64,000 nucleotides of DNA from DATEOR01 sp963766725 (GCA_963766725.1 CAVYBK010000015.1:1-64000); one strand, 5' to 3'. Shown: positions 9,001 to 18,396, numbered from the stretch's first letter. Translations and numbers: made by a program. Notes: generated by a model not told the origin, from the letters alone.

Positions 9001-9270
9001 CTACGCCGGCTGGAACTGGCGGGCGCGTGCGCGCCGCTTCTCCGCCTCGGCCTCGCGGTCCTTGGGCGGCGCGTTCGTCACGAGCTCGTGGATGAGCCGG
9101 TGGGAGGCGTCGGCGACGGCGTCCACTGCACGGGCGAAGGCCTCCTCGTTCGCGCGCGACGGCTTCGTGAAGCCGCTGATCTTGCGCACGTACTGGAGGG
9201 CCGCCGAGCGGACCTCGTCATCGCTCGCCTCGGGCTCGAAGTTGTAGAGCGTCTGGATGTTTCGGCACAT
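9001..9270 (-). CDS. DUF2277 family protein
   Basis: 89-residue soluble protein. The N-terminus MCRNIQTLYNFEPEASDDEV and the central QYVRKISGFTKPSRANEEAF are the family signature, and the length is normal. Members are widespread in actinobacteria and plant-associated bacteria and have no assigned function that I know. It is a single gene, convergent with DUF2182 and divergent from the MFS pump, whose start is 61 bases away. Confidence 0.9.
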   Translation of the reverse strand: MCRNIQTLYNFEPEASDDEVRSAALQYVRKISGFTKPSRANEEAFARAVDAVADASHRLIHELVTNAPPKDREAEAEKRRARARQFQPA

Positions 9271-9331
9271 GCCGCCAGCCTAGCGGCTCGTTTACAACTT
9301 CCCAACCTCTGCGTTCGGTATAAGGGAACCC

Positions 9332-10799
9332 GTGACCTTGGACAACCGCAGGCGCTGGATCGCACTCATCGTTCTCTGTCTCGGAGATCTGATGATCGTG
9401 CTCGACGCGACGATCGTGAACGTCGCGCTGCCGTCGATTCGTGAGGATCTCGGCTTCTCGCAGACCTCGCTCGCGTGGGTCGTCAACGCCTACCTGCTGA
9501 CATTCGGAGGCTTCCTGCTTCTGGCAGGACGCCTTGGCGACCTCTACGGGCATCGGAAGATGTTCCTCACGGGTATCGCGCTCTTCACGGTCGCCTCGCT
9601 CGCATGCGGGCTCTCCACCACGCAGGGCCTGCTCGTCACCGCGCGCGCGATCCAGGGCTTCGGCGGCGCGATCGTCGCGGCAGTCGCGCTCTCGCTGATC
9701 ATGACTCTCTTCACCGAAGCCGGAGACCGCGCGAAGGCGATGGGCGTCTTCGGCTTCGTCGCGGCCGGCGGAGGCACCGTCGGCGTGCTCCTCGGCGGGA
9801 TCCTCACGGATCTCCTGACCTGGCACTGGATCTTCCTCGTCAACATCCCGGTCGGAATCGCGGTCTTCGCCCTCTGCGTCGTCCTCCTCCCCGCCTCCCG
9901 CGGCCCGGCGAGCGAGGCGCGGCTCGACGTCGGCGGCGCGATCACGGTCACGGCCGCGCTCATGCTTGCCGTCTACGCGATCGTGAACGGGAACAGCAAC
10001 GGCTGGACGTCCGCGGAGACGCTCGGCCTGCTCGGCGGGGCGATCGTCCTCTTCGGGATCTTCCTCGCGATCGAGGCGCGCGTCGCGGCCCCGCTCGATG
10101 CCGCTCGGCCTCTTCAAGCACCGCAACCTGTCGGTCGCCAACGTGACCGCCGTGCTCTCGGCCGCCTCGCTCTTCGCGATGTTCTTCCTCTCCGCGCTCT
10201 ACATGCAGCTCGTCCTCGGCTACTCGCCGCTCGAGGTCGGGCTCGCGTACGTGCCGAACTCGCTGATCATGGCCGCGCTCTCGCTCGGCCTCTCGGCGAA
10301 GCTCGTCATGCGGTTCGGGATCAGGGTGCCGCTCGTCGTCGGCATGCTCGCTCTACGGCGACCTCGCTCCTGCTCTTCGCGCGCGCGCCCGTCGACGGAA
10401 GCTACGTCGTCGACCTCCTGCCGCCCGCTCGTGCTCCTCGGCCTCGGCGCCGGCATCGCCTTCAACCCGATGCTGCTCGCGGCCATGGGCGACGTCGAGC
10501 AGAGCGAGGCGGGGCTCGCGTCGGGCGTCGTGAACACGTCCTTCATGATGGGCGGGGCGCTCGGGCTCGCCATCCTCGCCAGCATCGCCACATCGAGGAC
10601 GGACAACCTGCTTGCTTCCGGAGAGGAACAGCTCGTCGCGCTGAACTCCGGCTACCACGTCGCCTTCCTCGTCGGCGCGATCTTTGCCATCGGGGCGTCG
10701 ACCATCGCCGGGGCGCTGCTCCGGCCCCTGCCGCAAGGCGCGCAGGCGTACGAAGGCTCCGAGGCGATCGGCCCGCCCGCCACGGCGGACGCCGACTAG
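9332..10799 (+). CDS. MFS drug-efflux transporter, DHA2 (EmrB/QacA) family, three frameshifts
   Basis: Proton-coupled multidrug exporter expected to have 14 membrane helices. GTG start at 9332. Motif D1 (LDATIVNVALPSI), motif A (GRLGDLYGHRKM) and motif C-like GGTVGVLLGGILT are intact in the first 250 residues. The frame changes near 10095 (an extra G before ATGCCGCTCGG), near 10352 and back near 10432; with these corrected the product is about 488 residues, a normal length. Because the protein sequence stays conserved on both sides, error is more likely than decay. Substrate unknown. Confidence 0.85.
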
Positions 10800-10811
10800 G
10801 GCCGCAGGACC

Positions 10812-11456
10812 ATGGGCAAGGTCGTCGCCGACATCACCATGTCCCTGGACGGGTTCGTCGCGGGCCCGAACCCGACCCTCGAGGAGCCGCTCGGGAAGAA
10901 CGGCGAGGAGCTCCACGAATGGGCACTGGAGACCGCGGCGTGGCGCGAGCAACACGGGCTCGAGGGCGGCGAGGCGAACGTGGACTCCGAGGTGATGGCA
11001 GAGCGCGTCGCGTCCGTCGGCGCCCACGTGATGGGCAGGAAGATGTTCAGCGGCGGATCCGGGCCCTGGGAGGAGGACCCGAGGTCAATGGGATGGTGGG
11101 GCGACGAGCCGCCTTTCCACGCACCGGTCTTCGTCCTCACCCATCACGCGCGGGAGCCGGAGGAGATGGAGGGCGGGACGACGTTCTTCTTCGTCACGGA
11201 CGGCATCGAGGCAGCTCTCGAGCAGGCGCGCGCCGCCGCGGGCGACCGCGACGTCGCGATCGCGGGCGGCGGCACGGCGATTCAACAGGCGCTGGCTGCC
11301 GGGCTCGTCGACGAGCTGCAGGTGCACGTGGCCCCGATCCTGCTCGGCGGCGGCACCCGCCTCTTCGGCGAGGGCGCGGATCCGGTCAGGCTCGAGGCCA
11401 CGCGCGTTCTTGCGTCGCCGAGGGCGACGCACCTCAGGTTCGCCGTCGGCTCCTGA
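10812..11456 (+). CDS. Dihydrofolate reductase / RibD C-terminal-like reductase
   Basis: 214-residue NADPH-dependent reductase of the DHFR-like RibD C-terminal superfamily. It has the N-terminal KVVADITMSLDGFVAG, the middle AHVMGRKMF and the nucleotide-binding DVAIAGGGTAIQQALAAGLV followed by PILLGGGTRLF. Stand-alone proteins of this type are common in actinobacteria and their substrates are mostly unknown. ATG at 10812, 12 bases after the pump stop, so it may be cotranscribed. It ends one base before the convergent SIMPL gene. Confidence 0.9.
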   Translation: MGKVVADITMSLDGFVAGPNPTLEEPLGKNGEELHEWALETAAWREQHGLEGGEANVDSEVMAERVASVGAHVMGRKMFSGGSGPWEEDPRSMGWWGDEPPFHAPVFVLTHHAREPEEMEGGTTFFFVTDGIEAALEQARAAAGDRDVAIAGGGTAIQQALAAGLVDELQVHVAPILLGGGTRLFGEGADPVRLEATRVLASPRATHLRFAVGS

Positions 11457-12248
11457 TCAGGCTCCTGTCGCGATCGCGAACGTGACGGTCAGCGAGGCCG
11501 AGACCTGCTGCGTTCCAGGCTCGACCGGAGCCACCTCGGCGCCGGCCGCGGCCGCTCGGTCGTAGGCCATCACGGGCCCGGGCACGTACCCGCCGCCCTC
11601 GACGATGGCGGTCGGCGCACCGAGGGAGACGCCGGCCTTGGCGGCGATCGCCTCGGCATGCGCCCGGGCGTCGTCGAAGGCCTTGTCCACCGCCTCGCGG
11701 TACTGCGCGTCGGTGTCGGACGGATGCAGGTTGGGCCCGTAGACGTCGTTCGCGCCGGCGCGGACCGCTGCGTCGACGACCTTACCCGCGTCCCCGAGCT
11801 TCCTGACGGTCGCCGTGACCGTGCTCGAGGCGGAGTAGCCGGTGACGGTGCGGCCGTCGTCCGCAGTCTCCGGATAGAGCGAGACCTGGGTCGTCTGCAG
11901 GTCCTCCTTGGAGACGCCCGCGCCCTTGAGCGCGTCGAGGACCGCGTTCATCGCCGACGCGTTCGCCGAGAGCGCATCGGAGGCGGTCGCGGCCTGCGAG
12001 CTGACGCCGAAGCTCCAGTCGGCGACGTCGGGGACGACGTCGGCGGTTCCGGTGCCGACGACGGTGATCCCGCTGCCCGTCACGACCCCGCCCTGCTGCA
12101 CGGGCGCGGCCGAGATCGCCATGTCGCCCGAGCCCGGGTTCGAGCCCGAATTCCCTGAGAGCGCGATCTCGGATCCCCCATTCCCTCCACCACAGCCTGC
12201 CGCCGCCAGAGAGGCCGCTGCGACCGTTGCCAGCACGACGAGCTTCAT
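11457..12248 (-). CDS. SIMPL-domain (DUF541) lipoprotein
   Basis: 263-residue exported protein. Start ATG at 12248 with GGAGG seven bases upstream. The N-terminus is a lipoprotein signal with lipobox LAAAGC (Cys18). The mature part is a SIMPL domain: VVGTGTADVVPDVADWSFGV, DLQTTQVSLYPE and a late AIAAKAGVSLG segment. Bacterial relatives are envelope proteins often linked to oxidative or envelope stress. It is divergent from the lipoprotein-kinase pair with about 90 bases between. Confidence 0.9.
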   Translation of the reverse strand: MKLVVLATVAAASLAAAGCGGGNGGSEIALSGNSGSNPGSGDMAISAAPVQQGGVVTGSGITVVGTGTADVVPDVADWSFGVSSQAATASDALSANASAMNAVLDALKGAGVSKEDLQTTQVSLYPETADDGRTVTGYSASSTVTATVRKLGDAGKVVDAAVRAGANDVYGPNLHPSDTDAQYREAVDKAFDDARAHAEAIAAKAGVSLGAPTAIVEGGGYVPGPVMAYDRAAAAGAEVAPVEPGTQQVSASLTVTFAIATGA

Positions 12249-12339
12249 GGTTCCTCCGATCGTGATTTGCAGGGCTTTGACCGGAGCAGGCTGGAAAAGG
12301 TTCCCGTTCCGAGGACTATCCCTGGGCCACCCTGGGGAT

Positions 12340-12765
12340 ATGAAGGCGATGCGGCCTCGCGCTCTCGCTTCGCTTGCCGTCGTGCTGGCTCTTGCCGGCT
12401 GCGGCGGCGCGACCCCGACCCAGACGGAGTCGGCGTCAATCCCGCGCTCCGTGGCCGACCGGCTCGCCGCGCAGAGCGAGTCCATCGCAGCGGCCTGGGA
12501 GGCTGGAGACACGTGCGGCGCCGCCAAGCAGGCGGACGATCTCAAGCACGCGGCCGACGACGCGATCCGCGCGGGAGACATCCCTGCCGCCTACCAGGAC
12601 GAGCTCGAGTCGGCGGTCGAGAACCTCCAGAACACGGCGAACTGCACCGAGGAGGGCGACGAGGAGGAGCACGGCAAGGGCAAAGCCAAGGGTCACGACA
12701 AGCACGACGAGGGCGTGACGATCACGACCGACACCGTCGGCACGACCACGGAGGAAAGCGGTTGA
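12340..12765 (+). CDS. Small lipoprotein coupled to Ser/Thr kinase
   Basis: 141-residue predicted lipoprotein with signal and lipobox LALAGC. The mature part is helical (RLAAQSESIAAAWEAGDTCG), has two Cys that could pair, and ends in a charged Lys/His-rich and Thr-rich tail. I know no family. Its stop overlaps the kinase TTG start (TTGA), so both are made together. A sensory or accessory role for the kinase is inference. Confidence 0.8.
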   Translation: MKAMRPRALASLAVVLALAGCGGATPTQTESASIPRSVADRLAAQSESIAAAWEAGDTCGAAKQADDLKHAADDAIRAGDIPAAYQDELESAVENLQNTANCTEEGDEEEHGKGKAKGHDKHDEGVTITTDTVGTTTEESG

Positions 12766-13886
12766 GCACGCAGACGCTTGCAAGCGGGCGCTACCGCGTC
12801 GCCGACGTGCTCGGCCGCGGCGGCATGGCCGTCGTCTACCTTGCGCGGGACGACGAGCTCGAGCGCCCGGTGGCGATCAAGGTGCTCGCAGGCCACCTGG
12901 CCGACGACCCGGTCTTCCGAGACCGATTCATCCGCGAGGCGCGCCTCGCGGCGGGCCTCTCCCACCCCAACGTCGTCCAGATCTACGACGCGGGCGAGGA
13001 CGACGGCAACCCGTACATCGTCATGGAGTACGTGGACGGCCGTTCCCTCGCGGACGAGCTCGACCTCGAGGAGCGGCTCGACCCCGCGCGCGTCGTCGAC
13101 CTCGGCGTCCAGGTCTGCGCCGGCCTCGAGCACGCGCATGCGACCGGGCTCGTGCACCGCGACATCAAGCCCGGCAACCTCCTCCTCAACGGGGGAGGCA
13201 CGGTCAAGATCGCCGACTTCGGGATCGCCCGCGCCGCCGAGACCACGCGGCTGACGCAGATGGGCAGCGTGCTCGGCACGGCGGCGTACCTCTCACCCGA
13301 GCAGGCCCTGGGCGAGGAGGTGACCGCCGCCGCGGACATCTACTCCTTCGGCTGCGTCCTCTACGAGTGCCTCACCGGCCGGACGCCCTACGTCTTCGAG
13401 ACGCTCGCGGAGCTCGCGGTCAAGCACCGGCAGGAGCCGATCACGCCGGTGCGCGAGCTCCGACCCGAGATTCCGGAGGCTCTCGAAGCGGTCGTGATGC
13501 GCAGCCTCGCGCGGAATCCGGAGTACCGCCCGCCGTCGGCGGCGGCGCTCGGCCAGGAGCTCGCGGGCTCGGCTCCCGACGACGTCACGCGGCCTCTACC
13601 GCAGGCAAGCGGTGTGCGGGCCTCCGAGGTGCGGACGGAGCCGCTCCGCCGCCCGGCGCGCCGCGACACGAAGGGCCGTGCGCTCGACCGCCGCATCGTG
13701 ATCGGCGCCGTCCTCTTCCTGCTCGTGCTCGCGGCGATCGTCATCGCCGTCGTCGGGCCCGGAAGCGACAACGGCTCCACGGAGCGGAGCCCGGCCCCGG
13801 CGCAGGTCGAGCCGGTCCAGCAGACGGGCAACCCGGCCGACGACGGGCAGAGCCTCGCCGACTGGCTGCGGGCGAACTCGGGCTAG
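12762..13886 (+). CDS. PknB-type membrane serine/threonine protein kinase
   Basis: 374 residues from the TTG at 12762. The kinase domain (about 11-270) shows the glycine loop GRGGMAVVYLA, Lys40 (VAIK), catalytic HRDIKPGN (Asp134), DFG at 152-154 and the APE-equivalent LSPEQA. A membrane helix spans about 311-332, followed by a short outer tail of about 40 residues without PASTA repeats. It likely signals envelope state together with the upstream lipoprotein. The 3' end overlaps the convergent transporter gene by four bases. Confidence 0.95.
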   Translation: MSTQTLASGRYRVADVLGRGGMAVVYLARDDELERPVAIKVLAGHLADDPVFRDRFIREARLAAGLSHPNVVQIYDAGEDDGNPYIVMEYVDGRSLADELDLEERLDPARVVDLGVQVCAGLEHAHATGLVHRDIKPGNLLLNGGGTVKIADFGIARAAETTRLTQMGSVLGTAAYLSPEQALGEEVTAAADIYSFGCVLYECLTGRTPYVFETLAELAVKHRQEPITPVRELRPEIPEALEAVVMRSLARNPEYRPPSAAALGQELAGSAPDDVTRPLPQASGVRASEVRTEPLRRPARRDTKGRALDRRIVIGAVLFLLVLAAIVIAVVGPGSDNGSTERSPAPAQVEPVQQTGNPADDGQSLADWLRANSG

Positions 13887-15286
13887 GCGCCCGGGGAGTA
13901 GAGCTCGGGCTCGGTCGCCGCCGACGAGGCGATCTCGCGGTCGTGCACGAAGACAAACGTCGCGATCACGCTCGCGACGCCGAGCGCGGCCAGGAACCAG
14001 AAGGCCCACTGGAAGCCGGACGTGAGCGCCGCCGGTGCCGAGGTTCCCGAGCTGACGAGGTGCGTGAAGTGCTCCGTGAAGATCGTCGAGGCAAGTGCGA
14101 CGCCGATCGCCCCGCCAATCTGCTGTGACGTGTTGATGAGCCCCGAGCCGAGGCCTGCTTCGTGGTCGGCGACTCCGGCGAGAGCGGCAATCGTGACCGG
14201 AACGAAGGCGAACGCGATCCCGATTCCGACCGCGACGTAGCCCACGAGCAGGTCGCTGACGAACGAACCGCCGACGGAGATCTGCGTGTACCAGAGCATT
14301 CCGATCGTCATGAGAACGAGTCCCGTGGCGAGAATGGGCTTCACGCCAACCTTCGTCACGAGCGCCTGCGCGGCTCCCGCCGCCAGGACAGCGGTGCCCG
14401 CGGTCGTCAGGAACGTGAGGCCGGCTTTCAGCGCCGAATAGCCGAGCACCTGCTGCACGTACAGCGTCAGCAGAAAGAAATTCGCGAACACGATCGCACC
14501 GAGGATGAACCCGACGATGTTCGCGCCGGTCACCGTTCGCACGCTGAAGAACTTGAGCGGGAGCAGGGGCTGCTCGACCCTCGTCTCGATGACGACGAAC
14601 AGGACGAGGATGGCGACCGAGAGGATGAGCAGGCCGATGGTGCGTGTCGAGCCCCAGCCCACGTCGGGGGCCTTCGTGATCGTGTAGACGAGCAGCGCGA
14701 GGCCCGAGGTGACTGTCAGCGCTCCGCCGATGTCGTACCGTCGGCGCGTCGTCTCGACGCGGCTCTCGGCGACGAGCGCAACCGTAAGCGCGAGTACCGC
14801 GGCGCCGACCGGCACGTTGACGAAGAAGATCCACTCCCAGCCGAGATACTTGGTGAGGATGCCGCCCATGAGGACGCCGACCGCGGCGCCGCTCCCGCCC
14901 ACAGCTCCCCAGATGCCGAGTGCCTTGTTTCGCTCGGCTCCCTCGGCGAAGAGCGTCGTCACGATGGAGAGCGCCGCCGGCGAGACAATCGCGGCGCCGA
15001 GGCCCTGCACCGCTCGCGAACCGATCAAGACGCCCTCGCTGTTCGCAAGGCCGCAGACGAGCGAGGCGAGCGTGAAGAGCGCGACCCCGACCATGAACAC
15101 ACGCCTACGGCCGAGGTAGTCGGCTGCGCGCCCGCCGAGGAGGAGGAAGCCGCCGAAGGTGATCGCGTACGCGCTGATCACCCACTGCAGGTTCTCTCTC
15201 GAGAAGTCGAGCGCCTCGCCAATCGAGGGCAGCGCGACGTTCACGATCGAGACGTCGAGAATCGTCATGAAGAAGGCGACGCACAC
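13883..15286 (-). CDS. MFS drug-efflux transporter, DHA2 family
   Basis: 467-residue exporter, intact. It carries LDVSIVNVALPSIGEAL (motif D1), GGRAADYLGRRRVFM (motif A) and the family-typical 14-helix hydrophobic pattern. The GTG at 15286 lies inside the usual first helix. The same frame continues upstream as DPRRWKALAL, which looks homologous but has no ATG, GTG or TTG before a stop, so the true start may be a rare codon or be hidden by a base error. Substrate unknown. Confidence 0.9.
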   Translation of the reverse strand: MCVAFFMTILDVSIVNVALPSIGEALDFSRENLQWVISAYAITFGGFLLLGGRAADYLGRRRVFMVGVALFTLASLVCGLANSEGVLIGSRAVQGLGAAIVSPAALSIVTTLFAEGAERNKALGIWGAVGGSGAAVGVLMGGILTKYLGWEWIFFVNVPVGAAVLALTVALVAESRVETTRRRYDIGGALTVTSGLALLVYTITKAPDVGWGSTRTIGLLILSVAILVLFVVIETRVEQPLLPLKFFSVRTVTGANIVGFILGAIVFANFFLLTLYVQQVLGYSALKAGLTFLTTAGTAVLAAGAAQALVTKVGVKPILATGLVLMTIGMLWYTQISVGGSFVSDLLVGYVAVGIGIAFAFVPVTIAALAGVADHEAGLGSGLINTSQQIGGAIGVALASTIFTEHFTHLVSSGTSAPAALTSGFQWAFWFLAALGVASVIATFVFVHDREIASSAATEPELYSPGA

Positions 15287-15386
15287 CAGTGCGAGCGCCT
15301 TCCACCGGCGAGGATCTGGGAGCGGCGGTGACGATGGCCCCTGAAACGTACCTGTTCAGGTGGCTATTCCCAGGAAGGCCTGCGGC

Positions 15387-16245
15387 CTAGCCGGCGTGCT
15401 CGACGGCTTCGAGCACGAAGTCCGTCCCGAACCCGAGAAACAGCCCGAGGAGCAGCATCCACGTGACGAGCACCGGGAGGCTGAAACTTGCGGTTGACGT
15501 GCATGAGCTCCTGGACGACGTAGAGGATCGAGCCGGCGGCGACTGCGAAGAACGCGATCGAGATCGCCTCGTTCACCCAGGCGCTCCCGACGATCGTCCC
15601 CAGGAAGGTCGGGCCGCCTCCGATCAGGCCGAGAAGCCCGAGGAACGCCCCAGCTCGGCCGCTCGCCTGTCGCCGGACATGGGGCCGACGATGCCGAAGC
15701 CCTCCGTCGCGTTGTGCAGGCCGAAGCCGATGATCAGCGCGAGCGCGAGGCTGATCTCGCCTGCCGCGCCCGCCTGGCCGATGGCGAGTCCCTCGCCGAA
15801 GTTGTGCAGGCCGATACCGACCGCGATGAGGAGCGCGAGCTGGCGTCCGGTGGAAAGACGGTCGATCCACGGCCGCGAGGCGAACTCGTCGATCGCCGCG
15901 GCGCCCGGCCCGACGAGCGTCGAGCTGCGCCGCTGCTTCATCCACCGGTCGTAGTAGACGAGGCTCATGAGACCCGCGATGAGGCCGCCGGCGAGGAGCG
16001 CGGCGTAGCCGATGAACTCGGCCCACGAGCCTTCGCCCTCGACGGCTCCCGTCGAGCGCCTCCTCGACGGGCTCGACGCCGTGCACGAGCACGTCCCAGA
16101 GGAGGAAGAGGAGGACGCCGCAGGCAAGCGCAGAGAGACCGGCTCGCAGCCGGACGTCGGTGCTCCGGACGCGCCCGAGGGGCAGGCCCAGGAGGATCGT
16201 GAATCCCGCCACCGCACCCAGTGCGAGCGTCTGTGCCGTCGACAT
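15387..16245 (-). CDS. ZIP-family metal transporter (three frameshifts)
   Basis: Divalent metal (zinc, iron or manganese) uptake permease. ATG at 16245 with GAAAGGAC upstream. The metal-site helices are clear: LHNFGEGLAIG and LHNATEGFGIVG. Frame changes near 16047, 15655 and 15472 must be removed to join the parts; the last part then ends LLLGLFLGFGTDFVLEAVEH at the TAG at 15387. The corrected length of about 285 is normal. A perfect 7-4-7 palindrome lies 27 bases upstream and probably binds a metalloregulator. Confidence 0.85.
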
Positions 16246-16271
16246 GCGGTCGGTCGTCCTTTCGTCGTGGA

Positions 16272-16289
16272 TGTAAGGGTGACCTTACA
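16272..16289. promoter_or_regulatory. Palindromic operator upstream of the ZIP transporter
   Basis: TGTAAGGGTGACCTTACA: perfect seven-base half-sites around GTGA. It lies between the divergent ZIP and amidase genes and resembles the half-site style of DtxR/MntR-type metal repressors. The regulator itself is not in the window. Confidence 0.6.
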
Positions 16290-16338
16290 GGCGGGGGGAG
16301 CATAGGGGTGTCCGTCCGAGGCTGTCAAACTGGAACCT

Positions 16339-17022
16339 GTGAGGGTCATCTTCCTGAGCGTGCTCGCGCTGCTCGCGACCGCGGCTCCCGCGCACGCCGC
16401 TCCGCCCGTGATCTGCATCGATCCGGGCCACGAGCGCACGCCGGACCTCTCGACCGAGCGGATCGGCCCAGGCTCGGACACCTACAAGATCAAGGACGGA
16501 GGCGGCACCGCAGGCGAGGCCACCGTCGTCCTCCAGATCGGCAAGAAGCTCCGCAAGATCCTCGTCCGCCGCGGCTACGAGGTCGTGATGACGAGGACGA
16601 CGATGGAGTTCGACTACGGAAACGGCGGCAACATCGCGCGGGCGAGGTTCTGCAACCGCCACGACGCGGCGCTCATGGTGCGCATCCACGCCGACGGGTC
16701 GACCGACCGATCGCGCCACGGCGCCTCGACCCTCTATCCGGCCTGGCACAAGGGCTGGACGAGCGACATCCTCCCGGAGAGCCGCGAGGCGGCCGCGCGC
16801 ATGCAGAAGGCCTTCGTCGCGAAGACGGGCGCCGCCGACCTCGGGCTCGTTCGCCGCGCCGACCTGACCGGGTTCAACTGGGCCAACGTCCCGGCGATCC
16901 TGGTCGAGACCGGCTTCATGACGAACCCGACCGAGGGCAGGAGGCTCAAGACCGACCGCTACCAGTGGAAGGTCGCGCACGGCCTCGCGAACGGGACCTC
17001 CGCCTTCGTCCCGAAGCCTTAG
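16339..17022 (+). CDS. N-acetylmuramoyl-L-alanine amidase (Amidase_3)
   Basis: Secreted zinc amidase of 227 residues that cleaves the stem peptide from peptidoglycan. Signal peptide about 1-20 (ending AHA). Zinc and catalytic signs are His31 in IDPGHE, the Glu in GGTAGEA, His in MVRIHADGS and Glu in LVETGFMTNP. The GTG start at 16339 follows a short leader shared with the ZIP gene. No wall-binding domain is fused. Confidence 0.92.
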   Translation: MRVIFLSVLALLATAAPAHAAPPVICIDPGHERTPDLSTERIGPGSDTYKIKDGGGTAGEATVVLQIGKKLRKILVRRGYEVVMTRTTMEFDYGNGGNIARARFCNRHDAALMVRIHADGSTDRSRHGASTLYPAWHKGWTSDILPESREAAARMQKAFVAKTGAADLGLVRRADLTGFNWANVPAILVETGFMTNPTEGRRLKTDRYQWKVAHGLANGTSAFVPKP

Positions 17023-17462
17023 CTCTCGGCCTCGACGATCCGCTTCAGCTCGGCGAGGTCGGACTCGAGCCGCTGCTGGGCGTGGCGCGTGACCACGCCG
17101 GCCATCATGCGCAGGAGGCGCTTGGTGTATTCGGTCTCGATCAGCGCGGTGAGGCGCGTGCCGCCGCCGTCGATCTCCTCGAGCCTCTGGCTGCTCGTCG
17201 CCTCGACGCCGTCCCCGCGCAGGCTCACCTCGAGGTAGCCGGGCGGCTCGAAGCGGACGACTTCCGCCTCGAGCTCGATCCGCTGGCCGTGGTCGACGAA
17301 GACGTCGCGGTAGCGGGTGCCGGCGCCGGGCTCGCCGTCCGTGAGCGGCTCGGATTCCTGCAGCGCCCCCATCCACTCCAGGCGTTTCGTGCTCTCGACC
17401 ACGTGCGGGAAGACGCGCTCGGGCGGTGCCGCGATCTCGATCGTGTGCTCGTTCCGGTGCAG
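17019..17462 (-). CDS. SRPBCC (START-like) family protein
   Basis: About 147-residue ligand-binding fold protein, polyketide-cyclase/CoxG style: HTIEIAAPPERVFPHVVEST, then RYRDVFVDHGQRIELEAEV and a C-terminal helix of about 30 residues. No ATG, GTG or TTG is available at the expected N-terminus. The CTG at 17462, ten bases after the stop of the gene upstream, is the best start, or a base error hides it. It overlaps the amidase stop convergently. Confidence 0.75.
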   Translation of the reverse strand: MHRNEHTIEIAAPPERVFPHVVESTKRLEWMGALQESEPLTDGEPGAGTRYRDVFVDHGQRIELEAEVVRFEPPGYLEVSLRGDGVEATSSQRLEEIDGGGTRLTALIETEYTKRLLRMMAGVVTRHAQQRLESDLAELKRIVEAES

Positions 17463-17472
17463 GGGGCGAAGC

Positions 17473-17918
17473 TTAGGAGCCTTCGTCCGGCGCGCGGCGC
17501 ATCTCCTCGGCCGCGGCCTTGCCCTCCTGGTGGATTCGACGGCGCATCGCCTCGAACTCGTCGGCGGGAGGAGGGCCCGACGGCGGCGCGGGCCTCGCCT
17601 TGGGCTGGGGCGGCGGAGGCTGTGCGGGAGGAGGCGGTGCCGGAGGAGGCGGTGCCGGAGGAGGCGGTGCCGGAGGAGGCGGCTCGGAGGGGCGGCGCCG
17701 GAGGAGGCTCGGGGGCCTTCGGCGGCTCGGCGGCCGAGCGACGGCTCGGCGGCCGGCGCCGGGGCCTCCGCCTGCTGGGCCCCGGCGAGCTTCTCGCGAA
17801 GCTCCCGCTGGCGGGCCTCGGGCGCCGGCGCGGTCCGAAGGCGCGACCGGCGGTCCCAGACGACGGCGGCCGCCGCGCCGAGAAGCGCCCCGACTCCGAA
17901 TGCGGCATTTCGGTTCAC
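17473..17918 (-). CDS. Membrane-anchored proline-rich protein (frame-broken)
   Basis: The GTG at 17918 begins an N-terminal anchor (NRNAAFGVGALLGAAAAVVW) followed by a charged helix (EARQRELREKLAGAQQAEA). The frame then breaks once or twice near 17690-17780 and continues as four PPPPA repeats, PQPKARPAPP and the helical end FEAMRRRIHQEGKAAAEEM before TAA. The total is out of frame by two bases, so at least one indel is present. No family recognised. It may be translated with the SRPBCC gene just downstream. Confidence 0.55.
17622..17681. repeat. Four tandem 15-base repeats
   Basis: Unit GTGCCGGAGGAGGCG; three identical copies at 17637-17681 and one copy with a single change at 17622-17636. 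On the minus strand they encode PPPPA. Such repeats easily gain or lose units. Confidence 0.9.
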
Positions 17919-17969
17919 AGTGGAGACTCTTCCACGACGAAGAGGCGCGGGGCAAGCGGGCGCGCTCGC

Positions 17970-17975
17970 TATACT
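17970..17975 (+). promoter_or_regulatory. Possible -10 element for rpsF operon
   Basis: TATACT stands out in very GC-rich sequence about 95 bases before rpsF. No good -35 hexamer is visible at the normal spacing. Confidence 0.35.
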
Positions 17976-18069
17976 CGGACGACTTCCTGCCTCGTCCGGC
18001 GCCGCCCCTTCCCGAGCGGCGCTCACGAGCGAGGCCGCTTCAGACCGTGGGAAGGAGGAATCGGGAACT

Positions 18070-18396
18070 GTGAACGCATACGAGATCATGCTCATCCTCG
18101 ACGCCGAGCTGGCCGAAGAGCGCCAGAACGAGATCGTCGCGCGCATGCGCGAGCTCATCGAGACGCGCGGTGGATCGTGGGTCGGGCAGGAGCCGTGGGG
18201 CCGGCGAAAGCTCGCGTACGAGATCGACAAGAAGAGCGAGGGGACGTACCACCTCCTCCACTTCGACGCCGACGCCGAGACGCTCGCCGAGGTCACCCGC
18301 GTGCTCAAGATCACCGACGGCGCCATGCGGCACATGGCGGTCCGCCGGTCCGCGGCCCAGCCGCGGCGCACCGAAGCCGTCCAACCGGCCGGCTAG
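18070..18396 (+). CDS. rpsF: 30S ribosomal protein S6
   Basis: 108-residue S6: NAYEIMLILDAELAEERQNE and the central WGRRKLAYEIDKKSEGTYH, with a normal basic tail. GTG at 18070 preceded by GGAGG. It heads the conserved block rpsF-ssb-rpsR-rplI-dnaB. S6 binds 16S rRNA with S18 in the platform of the small subunit. Confidence 0.97.
   Translation: MNAYEIMLILDAELAEERQNEIVARMRELIETRGGSWVGQEPWGRRKLAYEIDKKSEGTYHLLHFDADAETLAEVTRVLKITDGAMRHMAVRRSAAQPRRTEAVQPAG

Noticed and set aside
15286..15345. Longer N-terminus of the DHA2 pump (DPRRWKALAL...)
   Set aside because: The sequence looks homologous, but no ATG, GTG or TTG occurs before a stop, so GTG 15286 is kept with a note.
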